This document shows positions 1-7,124 of a stretch of 19,936 nt of DNA, piece by piece. A program made the translations under genes and the position numbers. The stretch is from an uncultured Oscillibacter sp. (GTDB taxonomy: Bacteria; Bacillota; Clostridia; Oscillospirales; Oscillospiraceae), in contig URXS01000028.1 in the NCBI GenBank assembly GCA_900551885.1, positions 1-19,936 on the forward strand, written 5' to 3'. Every line of letters starts with the position of its first letter. Position 1 is the stretch's first letter. The notes below the pieces were generated by a model. The model was not told the origin of the DNA, made no database searches, and saw only the letters and a list, made by a program, of their open reading frames with translations.

Positions 1-632
1 GGCGGCTGGAGGACCGCTCCGCCCGACAGGCGGATCCTCCCGCTTCGGCGTCTGCCTCGGCCACACAAGTTTCCCCGGTGCGGCAGACGGCCCCAGTGGC
101 AAAGCCCGCACAGCCGGAGGCCACTGCACAGGAGGCCCCCCCCTGGGAGGAACCGCCTTTGCCTGAGGAGCCGCCCCTGCCTCAGGAGCCGGGCGTCCGG
201 GTCTTCGACATTCCGGAGGAACGAGCCCCCGCACCGGCGGAGTCAGCACCTGCCCCGGCACCGGCAAAGTCCGCAGAGACTGAGGTAGCCCCGGCGGCCC
301 CGGCTGCCAATGGCGGTGACGGCGCCTGGTGGCGGACCCTGGCGGAGAAGTGCAAGGGACGGCTGCCAGTCATGTACCGGGCGTTTCTGGATATGTGCGT
401 TGGCCAGATAGAGGGAGATCTGCTCACTGTGTGGGCGCCGGATGAGATCACCTATGGCCGCCTGGACAACGACCGGGTGCGCACCGCCCTTCAGGAGGAG
501 GCGGAGCAGAGTGCCGGGAAACCGGTGCGGCTGACCCTCCGGGTGGGCGAAGCCCCCAAGGCAACCCCCCAGGAGAATTTGAAGAATCTGTTGAAATTCG
601 GCAGTCAGTTTGACAATATCGAGATTAAATAA
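1..632 (+). CDS. dnaX: DNA polymerase III subunit gamma/tau, C-terminal part (5' end outside window)
   Basis: The clamp-loader subunit gamma/tau of the replicative polymerase. The frame is open from base 3, so only the last 209 residues are visible. They hold an Ala/Pro/Glu-rich linker with a short tandem EEPPLP repeat (about bases 150-190). A folded C-terminal domain follows, beginning near WWRTLAEKCKGRLP and containing YRAFLDMCVGQIEGDLLTVWAP. It ends in NLLKFGSQFDNIEIK. This architecture, and ybaB 16 bp downstream, are typical of Firmicute dnaX. The AAA+ ATPase part lies upstream of the window. GTG at 78 is an in-frame internal codon and not the start. The identification comes from the C-terminal domain and the dnaX-ybaB neighbourhood; the linker itself is not informative. 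Confidence 0.88.
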   Translation, partial: RLEDRSARQADPPASASASATQVSPVRQTAPVAKPAQPEATAQEAPPWEEPPLPEEPPLPQEPGVRVFDIPEERAPAPAESAPAPAPAKSAETEVAPAAPAANGGDGAWWRTLAEKCKGRLPVMYRAFLDMCVGQIEGDLLTVWAPDEITYGRLDNDRVRTALQEEAEQSAGKPVRLTLRVGEAPKATPQENLKNLLKFGSQFDNIEIK

Positions 633-648
633 AAAGGAGTAACGAATC

Positions 649-1011
649 ATGGGATACAGTGCACGGCGTGGATTTACCAACGGAAAGGTGTCCGGCGCCC
701 AGCGTCAGGCCGAGATGCAGGCCAAGATCCAGCAGATGCAGGAGCAGATGAATGCCGCTCAGGAGGCCGTGGAGGCCCAGGAGTTTACCGCCAGCGTGGG
801 CGGCGGCGTGGTGGAGGCCAAGGTCAACGGAAAGAAGGAAGTCCTCTCTGTTACCATCAAGCCCGAGGCTGTGGATCCGGAGGATGTGGAGATGCTGCAG
901 GACCTGGTGGTCTCTGCCGTCAACGAGGCCCTGCGTCAGGCCGGGGATGCCATGGAGAAGAGCATGAGCGGTGTCACCGGCGGGCTGGATCTGGGGGCCT
1001 TCGGCCTCTGA
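649..1011 (+). CDS. ybaB: YbaB/EbfC family nucleoid-associated protein
   Basis: A small DNA-binding, nucleoid-associated protein of 120 aa (family usually about 100-115 aa). The extra length is a basic, Gly-containing N-terminus (residues 1-17), which is common in clostridial members. A coiled-coil helix follows (about 20-45: AEMQAKIQQMQEQMNAAQEA). Then come the family's central beta strands, with ASVGGGVVEAKVNGKKEVLSV and IKPEAVDPEDVEMLQDLVVSAVNEAL. The tail is Gly-rich. The start ATG has an AAAGGAG site at 632-638 with good spacing. It lies 16 bp after dnaX and is probably co-transcribed with it. A strong terminator follows. The usual next gene in many Firmicutes, recR, is absent here. Confidence 0.95.
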   Translation: MGYSARRGFTNGKVSGAQRQAEMQAKIQQMQEQMNAAQEAVEAQEFTASVGGGVVEAKVNGKKEVLSVTIKPEAVDPEDVEMLQDLVVSAVNEALRQAGDAMEKSMSGVTGGLDLGAFGL

Positions 1012-1032
1012 GAAGGGCGTCACGAGAACCGG

Positions 1033-1061
1033 AAGCGGGGCCGCAGCGGCCCCGCTTTTTT
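1033..1061 (+). terminator. Rho-independent terminator after dnaX-ybaB
   Basis: A near-perfect inverted repeat: AAGCGGGGCCG at 1033-1043 pairs with CGGCCCCGCTT at 1047-1057, with a 3-nt loop. A run of T (1056-1061) follows. It lies between ybaB and the DUF4127 gene, only 25 bp before the latter's start codon. Confidence 0.93.
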
Positions 1062-1086
1062 GGAATAGTTTGAAATGGAGAACCAT

Positions 1087-2871
1087 ATGAAGAGACGACT
1101 ATTGGCGGCAGGACTGGCCTGCGCCCTGCTGGCAGGCTGCGGCCCCGTCAGCACGGAGCCGGTGGACCAGGAGAGCGCCCCCGTGGACGAGCCGGTGATC
1201 GCCTACGTGCCCCTGGACGACCGGCCTGACAACGAGGAGCGGGTGGTGTATCTGGCGGATTCCCTGGGTTATGAGCTGCGGCTGCCGGAGCGGGATGACT
1301 ACCAGACACGACTGGACGGCCAGCCCCTCAATGAAAACGGCACCCAGTACGGAGACCGGGCGGATCTGTACGAGTGGGTACTGGAGCAGGAGGCGGCAGG
1401 CTGCGACCGCTATATCCTGTCCGTGGACCAACTGCTCTCCGGCGGGCTGGTCAGCTCCCGGGCCATGACCGGAGAGAACCCGGTGACCCTGCCCAACGGA
1501 CGGACCTTGGCCGAGGCGGAGCTGCTGACAGAGCTGATTGAACTGTTAGCCGCTGATGAGAACAACCAGGTATGGCTGCTGGATACGGTGATGCGCCTGG
1601 CGGCCACCACTGGGTACGGGGGATTCGGACTCAACGAATACAACGCCCTGCGCACCTACGGCATGGCTGCCCGGCCCCATCTGGCCGGGGAGGCGCTGAC
1701 CTTGGAGAACATCGTGGCGGACTATCCCCTGGGGACCGACGGCCAGCCTATCCAGGTGGAGGCGGAGGAGCCCCTGCCGGAGGGGGCTGTGGAGAATTAT
1801 CTGTCCTCCCGGGAGCGGAAGCTGCGGCTGAGCGAGACGCTGTTCGACGCCCTGGCGGGCACGGAGGGGCGGTTCCATGTGCTGATTGGGATCGATGATT
1901 CCTCTGAGGAGGACAGTATCCAGAAAAATGAGATCGCCTATCTGCGCAGCCTCCTGCGGGAGGGGGACGCTCTGCTCTCCGGTGTGGACGATCTGGCTTT
2001 CAAGGCGGTGGCACGGCTGTATCTGGACGAGTGCGGCTGGGAGGGGGCGTCAGTGTCTGTACAGTACTTCGGCGGGACTGAGGATCAGCCGGCCTGCGCC
2101 TACGACTACCAGCCCCTGACGACGATCATGGAGGAGCACTTTGCTTTCTTTGATCTGACGATGGCGGAGCCGGGACAGGAGGAGCTGCGGGTGTTGGTGC
2201 TGACCCAGCCGGCCGATGAGACACAGAAGGACGCATATATCCAGGCACTGGTGGAGGAACTGGAAGGGGACCAGGCGCTGAAGCCCACCGTCCTCATCGA
2301 TGCTGGAAACGGTACTTATGGCACGGCCTTCCACGAGGCGCTGACGGAAGAGGTGCAGTTGGGACGATTGCTCAGCTATGCGGGCTTCCTGGATATGGCC
2401 ATCGTCACCGGTACTGCTTTGAGCCACGGGGTGGCCCGGTACGCGTTCCTGCATCATGGGGAGCAGACCGACGCCACGGAGCGGGCCTTTTTGCGGACGG
2501 TGGCGGACAGCATTCTGAAGGACTTCTGCTACAAGAACGTGGTGCGCAACGACATTTTGACCTATGTGCGGGAGGATCTGGGCGGCAACGCCGACAATTT
2601 CTGGACCCCGGACATTGACCGCCAGGCCATTCTGGAGCGGCTGGAGAGCGGCATGGCAGAGGCCACCGCGGATGTGATTGAGAATTTGGAGCGCAGTAAC
2701 TTTATCTCCGCACTGCCCTCCACCCGGGAATATGCCGAGCGGGGCTGGGGTGGCGTGGAGCTGACCAACTACCGTTTCCCCTGGGACCGGGCTTTTGAGA
2801 TCGGCATGGATATTCTCCTGGGAGATTTCACGGAACCCCACAAGCAGGTGCTGGGAATCTACTATCAATGA
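1087..2871 (+). CDS. DUF4127 family lipoprotein
   Basis: A protein of 594 aa. The N-terminus MKRRLLAAGLACALLAGC is a lipoprotein signal peptide with lipobox LAGC and lipidation Cys at residue 18. The mature protein should be anchored on the outer face of the membrane. The body matches DUF4127, with the hallmark YVPLDDRPDNEERV just after the linker, then ILSVDQLLSGGLVSSRA and a C-terminal YAERGWGGVELTNYRFPWDRAFEIG. The function of the family is unknown. I chose ATG 1087 because GGAG at 1077-1080 lies 6 nt upstream and the product starts directly with the basic n-region. An in-frame ATG at 1075 has no ribosome site. The gene follows a terminator within 25 bp, leaving almost no room for its own promoter. 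It converges with the minus-strand gene at 2934. Confidence 0.88.
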   Translation: MKRRLLAAGLACALLAGCGPVSTEPVDQESAPVDEPVIAYVPLDDRPDNEERVVYLADSLGYELRLPERDDYQTRLDGQPLNENGTQYGDRADLYEWVLEQEAAGCDRYILSVDQLLSGGLVSSRAMTGENPVTLPNGRTLAEAELLTELIELLAADENNQVWLLDTVMRLAATTGYGGFGLNEYNALRTYGMAARPHLAGEALTLENIVADYPLGTDGQPIQVEAEEPLPEGAVENYLSSRERKLRLSETLFDALAGTEGRFHVLIGIDDSSEEDSIQKNEIAYLRSLLREGDALLSGVDDLAFKAVARLYLDECGWEGASVSVQYFGGTEDQPACAYDYQPLTTIMEEHFAFFDLTMAEPGQEELRVLVLTQPADETQKDAYIQALVEELEGDQALKPTVLIDAGNGTYGTAFHEALTEEVQLGRLLSYAGFLDMAIVTGTALSHGVARYAFLHHGEQTDATERAFLRTVADSILKDFCYKNVVRNDILTYVREDLGGNADNFWTPDIDRQAILERLESGMAEATADVIENLERSNFISALPSTREYAERGWGGVELTNYRFPWDRAFEIGMDILLGDFTEPHKQVLGIYYQ

Positions 2872-2875
2872 GGAT

Positions 2876-2919
2876 AAAAACGGCGCCCTGTGGTAAATCC
2901 ACAGGGCGCTGAATTTTTT
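2876..2919. terminator. Bidirectional terminator between convergent genes
   Basis: GCGCCCTGTGG (2883-2893) pairs perfectly with CCACAGGGCGC (2899-2909) around a 5-nt loop. A T-run (2914-2919) serves the plus strand. An A-run (2876-2880) gives a T-run on the minus strand, so the hairpin can end both the DUF4127 gene and the minus-strand gene that stops at 2934. Confidence 0.9.
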
Positions 2920-2933
2920 GCGTTCATAAAGGA

Positions 2934-3701
2934 TTACAACTGCTTGACCGTGTAGTACACCGCCAGAATGAATACCACCAGGGCCAGGCACCACATGGCG
3001 TAATAGGCCACAGTAGTGCTGAAGATGGCAATGGCCACCGCCACAAAGGACAGGGCGCAGGCAACATAGATGGGCAGGGCATCGGCTGTAGTGGGAAGAA
3101 TGCGGACCTTGCCCAGAAGGCCACCACTGTGGTCAGCTTTCCGGACCAGGAAAGCGGCGACCGCCAACACCACCAGATACACCACCGCGCCGGCCGTAGC
3201 AACCTTGCTCAATATTGAGCCGCCGCCCAGCAGATGGCGGCAGATCCACAGCACGATCAGGGAGGCGGCCAGAATGGTCAGGGCCCAGGCGCACTCCCGG
3301 TCATACAATTGCCACAGAATGCCCAGTAGCATGGCTACCGGCACCACTACACACAGTACCGTCAAAGCGGACCCGCCCAAGGTGCGGACCAGGAGGGCGG
3401 ACAGAGCCAAAAACACGCCGGCGGCAAATACCAACCAGCCTAACCGGGCCTGTTTCGGCTTCTTCTGGCCGGTCAGAGCCACAACCAGACCCACCGCCAG
3501 GACCGCCAAGCCGGCAAAAATGATATACGGCAGCGCAGCATAACAGGCCAGCAACTGATCGACAGTACCGGAGATATAAAACCGGCGGATCACCAGCAAA
3601 TACAGTTCCGCCACGCAGCCAGCCAGAAACAACTTCATAGCACCGTTCATAGGTTCGTCATGTTTCATCGATTTGGAATTTCGATTGGGATTTTTAGACA
3701 T
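2934..3701 (-). CDS. Multi-pass membrane protein, function not recognised
   Basis: A protein of 255 aa. It has a short hydrophilic N-terminus (MSKNPNRNSKSMKHDEPMNG) and about seven or eight hydrophobic segments. These lie roughly at residues 22-40, 55-75, 86-107, 112-130, 134-152, 163-183, 206-226 and 230-250. A basic GQKKPKQARLG loop sits near residues 77-87. I see no catalytic or transport motif that assigns a family. The start was chosen because GGAGG (complement of 3711-3715) lies 9 nt upstream of the ATG at 3699-3701. Longer in-frame starts would run past the promoter at 3778-3806. The gene is monocistronic, with its own strong promoter and the shared terminator at 2876-2919. It is transcribed divergently from the apbE operon. 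Confidence 0.8.
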   Translation of the reverse strand: MSKNPNRNSKSMKHDEPMNGAMKLFLAGCVAELYLLVIRRFYISGTVDQLLACYAALPYIIFAGLAVLAVGLVVALTGQKKPKQARLGWLVFAAGVFLALSALLVRTLGGSALTVLCVVVPVAMLLGILWQLYDRECAWALTILAASLIVLWICRHLLGGGSILSKVATAGAVVYLVVLAVAAFLVRKADHSGGLLGKVRILPTTADALPIYVACALSFVAVAIAIFSTTVAYYAMWCLALVVFILAVYYTVKQL

Positions 3702-3777
3702 ATATGGTAACCTCCAGGGCTTTTGTTTCATAAATGCCCGCAGTGAAAAAAGCCGTTCGCCGCCGACATACTGTGAT

Positions 3778-3806
3778 AGTATAGCAGACTTTGGGAGCTT
3801 TTGCAA
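3778..3806 (-). promoter_or_regulatory. Sigma-A promoter with extended -10 for the minus-strand membrane protein gene
   Basis: Read on the minus strand: -35 TTGCAA (3806-3801), a 17-bp spacer, -10 TATACT (3783-3778). TGC directly before the -10 gives an extended -10. It lies about 77 bp upstream of the start codon at 3701. Confidence 0.8.
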
Positions 3807-3969
3807 GGAAAACGTCGATCCTTTTCATATTTTTATCGGGCTGGATTTGTCGATGCTTTTACCATGCGCCAGAATGGGGTCCTTTATCCATGTTGACTGA
3901 TTGCCAGACTGATGATTGGTTGGCTCCGTATGCCCCACTGGCGGTGAAGAGGAAAGGGGCGATTGCAGG

Positions 3970-3998
3970 TTGAGATGTGGGACGGAAGGTGCTATACT
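3970..3998 (+). promoter_or_regulatory. Sigma-A promoter with extended -10 for the apbE operon
   Basis: -35 TTGAGA (3970-3975), a 17-bp spacer, -10 TATACT (3993-3998), with TG at 3990-3991 forming an extended -10. It lies about 50 bp upstream of the apbE start and is the only good promoter seen for the five-gene operon. Confidence 0.85.
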
Positions 3999-4049
3999 AT
4001 TAAAATATGAAATTTTCCGCCAGACGCGGAGAAACTGAGGAGTATACCC

Positions 4050-5111
4050 ATGAAAAAGATTTGCGCGCTGCTGCTGGCAGCTCTGCTGACCACTGCCGCC
4101 GGATGCGGTGTGATGCTGGGACCGGATGAGGCGGAGGAGAGCATCCAGGTGATCGCCATGGATACCGCCATGACCTTTACCGCTTACGGTGTCAATAGTA
4201 CCAAGGCTGACTACGCCGCCGAGGAGGAGGTCTACCGGCTGGAGGCCATGCTGTCCCGCACCGACGGGGACAGCCAGGTCGCCCAGCTCAACAGCCAGGG
4301 CACCGCAGTGGTGGATCAGGAGCTGTGGGACCTGATCCAGACCGCCATGGATTACACTGCCGCCACGGAAGGCGCCTTCGACATCACCGTTGCCCCCGTA
4401 CTGCTGGCCTGGGGCTTTACCACCGACAACTACCAGGTGCCTACCCAGGCGGAGCTGGACACCTTGCTGCCCCTGGTGGGAACAGAACATATCCACGAGC
4501 TGGGAGACAACGGGGACGGCACCGTCACCGTGGAGCTGGATCCCGGCACCCAGATCGATCTGGGTGCTATCGGAAAGGGGTACGCCTCTGACCGGGTGGC
4601 GGCCATCTTCCGGGAGTATGAGATTCCCCGGGGACTGCTTCGCCTGGGCGGCAGCGTGCTGGCCATTGGTGACCGGCCTGATGGAGAGGCCTGGCGGGTG
4701 GGCATCCAGGACCCAAAGGAACCCAACAGTGCCGACGCCCTTGCCGCTGTATTGAACCTGACAGACGCCTACGCCGTCACTTCCGGCAGCTATCAGCGGT
4801 ATTTTGGGCAGGACGGGAAAACCTATCACCATATCATCGACCCCGCTACCGGCTACCCGGCGGAGAGCGGGCTCACCTCCGTGACCATTGTGATGGACAG
4901 TGCCGATGGCAACGGTACCTTGTGCGACGCACTGTCCACCGCCCTGTTTGTCATGGGTGAGGAAAAGGCCCTGGACTTCTGGCGCAGCGGCAAGTATGAT
5001 TTTCAGATGGTGCTGGTGACGAAGGACGACCGGGTGGTGGTCACCGACGGTCTTACCGACGTGCTGACAGAAATGGAAGGGAATGGGTACACCTATGAGA
5101 CCGTCTCCTAA
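4050..5111 (+). CDS. apbE: FAD:protein FMN transferase, ApbE family lipoprotein
   Basis: The enzyme uses FAD to attach FMN covalently to Thr/Ser of target flavoproteins outside the cytoplasm, such as Rnf/Nqr subunits and extracytosolic reductases. The protein has 353 aa. A lipoprotein signal ends at TTAAGC with lipidation Cys19. Family motifs appear in order: MDTAMTFTAYG (37-47), FDITVAPVLLAWGF (110-123), IDLGAIGKGYASD (169-181), LRLGGSVLAIG (198-208), SGSYQRYF (245-252), HHIIDPATGYP (260-270) and CDALSTALFVMG (292-303, with the conserved metal-site Asp293). The start is supported by GAGGAG at 4037-4042, 7 nt upstream. It is the first gene of the operon and overlaps the next gene by 17 nt. 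No flavinylation target (FMN-binding domain protein) is encoded in this window. Confidence 0.95.
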   Translation: MKKICALLLAALLTTAAGCGVMLGPDEAEESIQVIAMDTAMTFTAYGVNSTKADYAAEEEVYRLEAMLSRTDGDSQVAQLNSQGTAVVDQELWDLIQTAMDYTAATEGAFDITVAPVLLAWGFTTDNYQVPTQAELDTLLPLVGTEHIHELGDNGDGTVTVELDPGTQIDLGAIGKGYASDRVAAIFREYEIPRGLLRLGGSVLAIGDRPDGEAWRVGIQDPKEPNSADALAAVLNLTDAYAVTSGSYQRYFGQDGKTYHHIIDPATGYPAESGLTSVTIVMDSADGNGTLCDALSTALFVMGEEKALDFWRSGKYDFQMVLVTKDDRVVVTDGLTDVLTEMEGNGYTYETVS

Positions 5112-5499
5112 ACTGCGGCCCGGCCTGTGGGATGGAGCCGTGGCGCTGGCGGTGGTACTGCTGGCAGCGGCGTGCGCCCTGGCACTGCGGGGCGGAGGCG
5201 CCGGAGATGGTACCCTGACCACGGTGATCTCCGTGGACGGTACCGAGACCGAGCGGATTGCCCTGACGGGTCTGGAGGATACGGAGCGGGTGGTGGAGAG
5301 CAACGGATACACCCTCCACATCCATCTGACGGAGACGGAGGTGTGGGTGGAATCCTCCGACTGTCCCACCCAGGACTGCGTCCGCACCGGGCACATCTCC
5401 CGGAGCGGGCAGAGCATCGTGTGTCTGCCGGCTCGGGTCATCGTGACGCTGGAGGGCGGCGCCGCGACGGATAGCGGCGTGGACGCCGTCATCGGATAG
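5095..5499 (+). CDS. NusG domain II-containing membrane-anchored protein (EetA-like)
   Basis: A protein of 134 aa. One N-terminal transmembrane helix (about 13-32) is followed by an extracytoplasmic NusG_II domain with the family's cysteine pattern: SSDCPTQDCVRTGHIS (Cys90, Cys95) and GQSIVCLPARVIV (Cys110). In Listeria the corresponding protein, EetA, belongs to the flavin-based extracellular electron transfer locus. In other Clostridia such genes sit beside apbE and Gx-transporter genes, as here. ATG 5095 is preferred: GGAAGG (5075-5080) is too close to the alternative ATG at 5083, though a little far (14 nt) from 5095. The gene overlaps the 3' end of apbE, suggesting translational coupling. 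The family is clear; the biochemical role is unproven. Confidence 0.88.
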   Translation: MRPSPKLRPGLWDGAVALAVVLLAAACALALRGGGAGDGTLTTVISVDGTETERIALTGLEDTERVVESNGYTLHIHLTETEVWVESSDCPTQDCVRTGHISRSGQSIVCLPARVIVTLEGGAATDSGVDAVIG

Positions 5500-5509
5500 G
5501 AGGGACGCC

Positions 5510-6025
5510 ATGAAGTGGACTACCAGGCAGTTGACCCTTTGCGGCGTGCTGACGGCGCTGGCCCTGGCCCTGAGCTATATGGAGAATCTCTTTCCCCTGA
5601 CGCTGGCCATCCCCCTGCCGGGGGTCAAGCTGGGCCTTGCCAACATTGTGACGGTGTTTGCCCTGTATGCCCTGGGGGCGGCACCTGCCTTTTTGATCCT
5701 GATCGCCCGGTGTCTGCTGGGCGCGATATTCGCCGGTAATATGAGCGCACTGATCTTCTCCCTGCTGGGCGGCGTGGCGGCCATGGCTGTCATGGCTCTG
5801 CTCAGCCGCTTGGGACGGCTGAGCGTGTATGGCGTGTCCATTGGCGGCGCGGCGGCCCACAACTGCGGCCAGGTGGCGGCGGCGGTGCTGACCCTGGGCA
5901 ACGGTGCGCCACTGTACTATCTGCCGGTGCTGCTGGTGGTGGCATTGTTCACCGGGACACTGACCGGACTGGTGAGCGCCTGCCTGTTCCGGGCGCTGGA
6001 CCACACGGATCTGATGAGAGGGTGA
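5510..6025 (+). CDS. Gx transporter family protein / Hpre_diP_synt_I domain membrane protein (EetB-like)
   Basis: An integral membrane protein of 171 aa with about five hydrophobic segments. It carries the family signatures LTLCGVLTALALALSYMENLFP, IPLPGVKLGLANIVTV (about 35-50) and ARCLLGAIFAGNMSALIFSLLGG. It ends in a short basic/polar tail. Databases often call this family heptaprenyl diphosphate synthase component I, but it has no prenyltransferase active site and resembles small substrate-binding (ECF S-type) transport components. In Listeria the homologue is EetB. AGGAGGG at 5498-5504 gives a strong ribosome site 5 nt before ATG 5510. It is directly downstream of the NusG_II gene (10 bp). 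That pairing is conserved and suggests the two act together at the membrane. Confidence 0.9.
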   Translation: MKWTTRQLTLCGVLTALALALSYMENLFPLTLAIPLPGVKLGLANIVTVFALYALGAAPAFLILIARCLLGAIFAGNMSALIFSLLGGVAAMAVMALLSRLGRLSVYGVSIGGAAAHNCGQVAAAVLTLGNGAPLYYLPVLLVVALFTGTLTGLVSACLFRALDHTDLMRG

Positions 6026-6029
6026 GGGT

Positions 6030-7124
6030 ATGGATCGAAAGGATATCAGCAAAAAGGACCAGATCATCCTCCAGCAGATGGAGGTGATCCGCACGATGGC
6101 GGAAAACAGCCTCAGCCGTATGGGCACGGATTTCTGGGGGACACCGGCACCGTCGGTATCGCCGGAGAAGCGCACCGGGGGCGAAAAGGACGGCGCTGTC
6201 CTGGAGAAGAAGGAAACCGGCGGCGAGGAGAAGCCGGCTTCCACCCAGCCAGCGGAAGGAAGCGGCCAGGAAGCAACGCCGCCTCCGGAGAAGCTGGAGG
6301 ACCTCCAGGCGGAGCTGGACAGCTACATCGGTCTGGAGGCGGTGAAGCGGGAGGTCCGCACCCTTATTAATTTAGTGACGGTCCATCAGATGCGGGAGAA
6401 AAACGGCCTGCCGGCCCCTGAGATGAGCCTGCACATGGTGTTCTCAGGCAATCCCGGCACCGGTAAAACTACCGTGGCCCGGCTCATGGCCCGGATTTAC
6501 CACAGCCTGGGGATTTTGTCCAAGGGGCAGTTGGTGGAGACGGACCGCAGCGGCCTGGTGGCGGGCTACGTGGGACAGACAGCCATCAAGACCCGGAAGG
6601 TGCTGGAGAAGGCCCTGGGGGGCGTGCTGTTCATTGACGAGGCCTACGCCCTCAATGGGAGCGGGGACAATGATTTCGGCCAGGAGGCCATCGACACGGT
6701 CCTCAAGTACATGGAGGACCACAGAGACGATCTGGTGGTGATCGTGGCTGGATACGACGGGCTTATGGACCAGTTCATCCGCTCCAATCCCGGACTGGAA
6801 TCCCGGTTCAACCGCTTTCTCCACTTCGATGATTACACCCCTGACGAGATGCTGGCCATCTTCCAGATGCAGTGCAAGAAGGGCTGCTATGAGTTGGAAG
6901 AGACGGCGGCGGAACAGGTGAAGGCCCTGATCGTTCAGGAGAACACGGACCCGGTCTCCTTCGGCAACGCCCGGGGTGTGCGGAACCTCTTTGAGCGGGT
7001 GCTGGTGTGCCAGGCCAACCGGCTGGCACAGCAGGAGACCGTCACACGGGAGGATCTGATGCGTCTGACGGCGGAGGATGTCCGCCGGGCGGGCGAGCCG
7101 GGTGAAGGGGAGGAGAAGCCGTGA
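6030..7124 (+). CDS. AAA+ ATPase, SpoVK/CbbX family
   Basis: A protein of 364 aa. Residues 1-35 are a helical, charged segment. Residues about 36-88 are a Pro/Glu/Lys/Gly-rich, probably disordered linker. The AAA+ module starts near 90 (LDSYIGLEAVKREVR). It has Walker A GNPGTGKTT (140-148), pore-loop-like GYVGQ (179-183), Walker B VLFIDEA (199-205), sensor-1 region VIVAGY (237-242) and candidate arginine fingers in ESRFNR (257-262). This is the SpoVK/CbbX type of hexameric remodelling ATPase. CbbX activates Rubisco and SpoVK is linked to sporulation, but no Rubisco gene is nearby, so the substrate is unknown. AGAGGG at 6017-6022 precedes the ATG, and the gap from the Gx-transporter gene is 4 bp. 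It overlaps the next gene by 4 nt (GTGA). Confidence 0.9.
   Translation: MDRKDISKKDQIILQQMEVIRTMAENSLSRMGTDFWGTPAPSVSPEKRTGGEKDGAVLEKKETGGEEKPASTQPAEGSGQEATPPPEKLEDLQAELDSYIGLEAVKREVRTLINLVTVHQMREKNGLPAPEMSLHMVFSGNPGTGKTTVARLMARIYHSLGILSKGQLVETDRSGLVAGYVGQTAIKTRKVLEKALGGVLFIDEAYALNGSGDNDFGQEAIDTVLKYMEDHRDDLVVIVAGYDGLMDQFIRSNPGLESRFNRFLHFDDYTPDEMLAIFQMQCKKGCYELEETAAEQVKALIVQENTDPVSFGNARGVRNLFERVLVCQANRLAQQETVTREDLMRLTAEDVRRAGEPGEGEEKP

Larger units (their letters stand above)
3702..4049. other. Divergent intergenic region with two promoters
   Basis: 348 bp between the minus-strand membrane protein gene and apbE. It holds one promoter facing each way (listed separately) and the leaders of both genes. 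The apbE leader contains a small hairpin, TTTTCCGC (4013-4020) with GCGGAGAA (4026-4033, one G-T wobble), just before the GAGGAG site at 4037-4042. This stretch is visibly more AT-rich than its surroundings. I see no gene in it. Confidence 0.7.

Noticed and set aside
78..80. GTG at 78 as a separate gene start
   Set aside because: The frame is open upstream to base 3 and the product continues the dnaX linker, so this is an internal codon.
150..190. Short GC-rich direct repeats in the dnaX linker as a mobile or CRISPR-like repeat
   Set aside because: They encode a tandem EEPPLP stretch in frame and are explained by the low-complexity linker.
2050..2994. A 314-codon minus-strand frame opposite the DUF4127 gene
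   Set aside because: It crosses the bidirectional terminator and is antisense to a recognised lipoprotein gene.
5083..5094. ATG 5083 as start of the NusG_II gene
   Set aside because: The GGAAGG site would end only two bases before it. ATG 5095 is more plausible, though neither spacing is ideal.
3825..5492. A 555-codon open frame on the minus strand opposite apbE and the NusG_II gene
   Set aside because: It is antisense to two genes with clear family motifs, has low-complexity Ser/Gln/His composition and no ribosome site. Long antisense frames are expected in GC-rich coding DNA.
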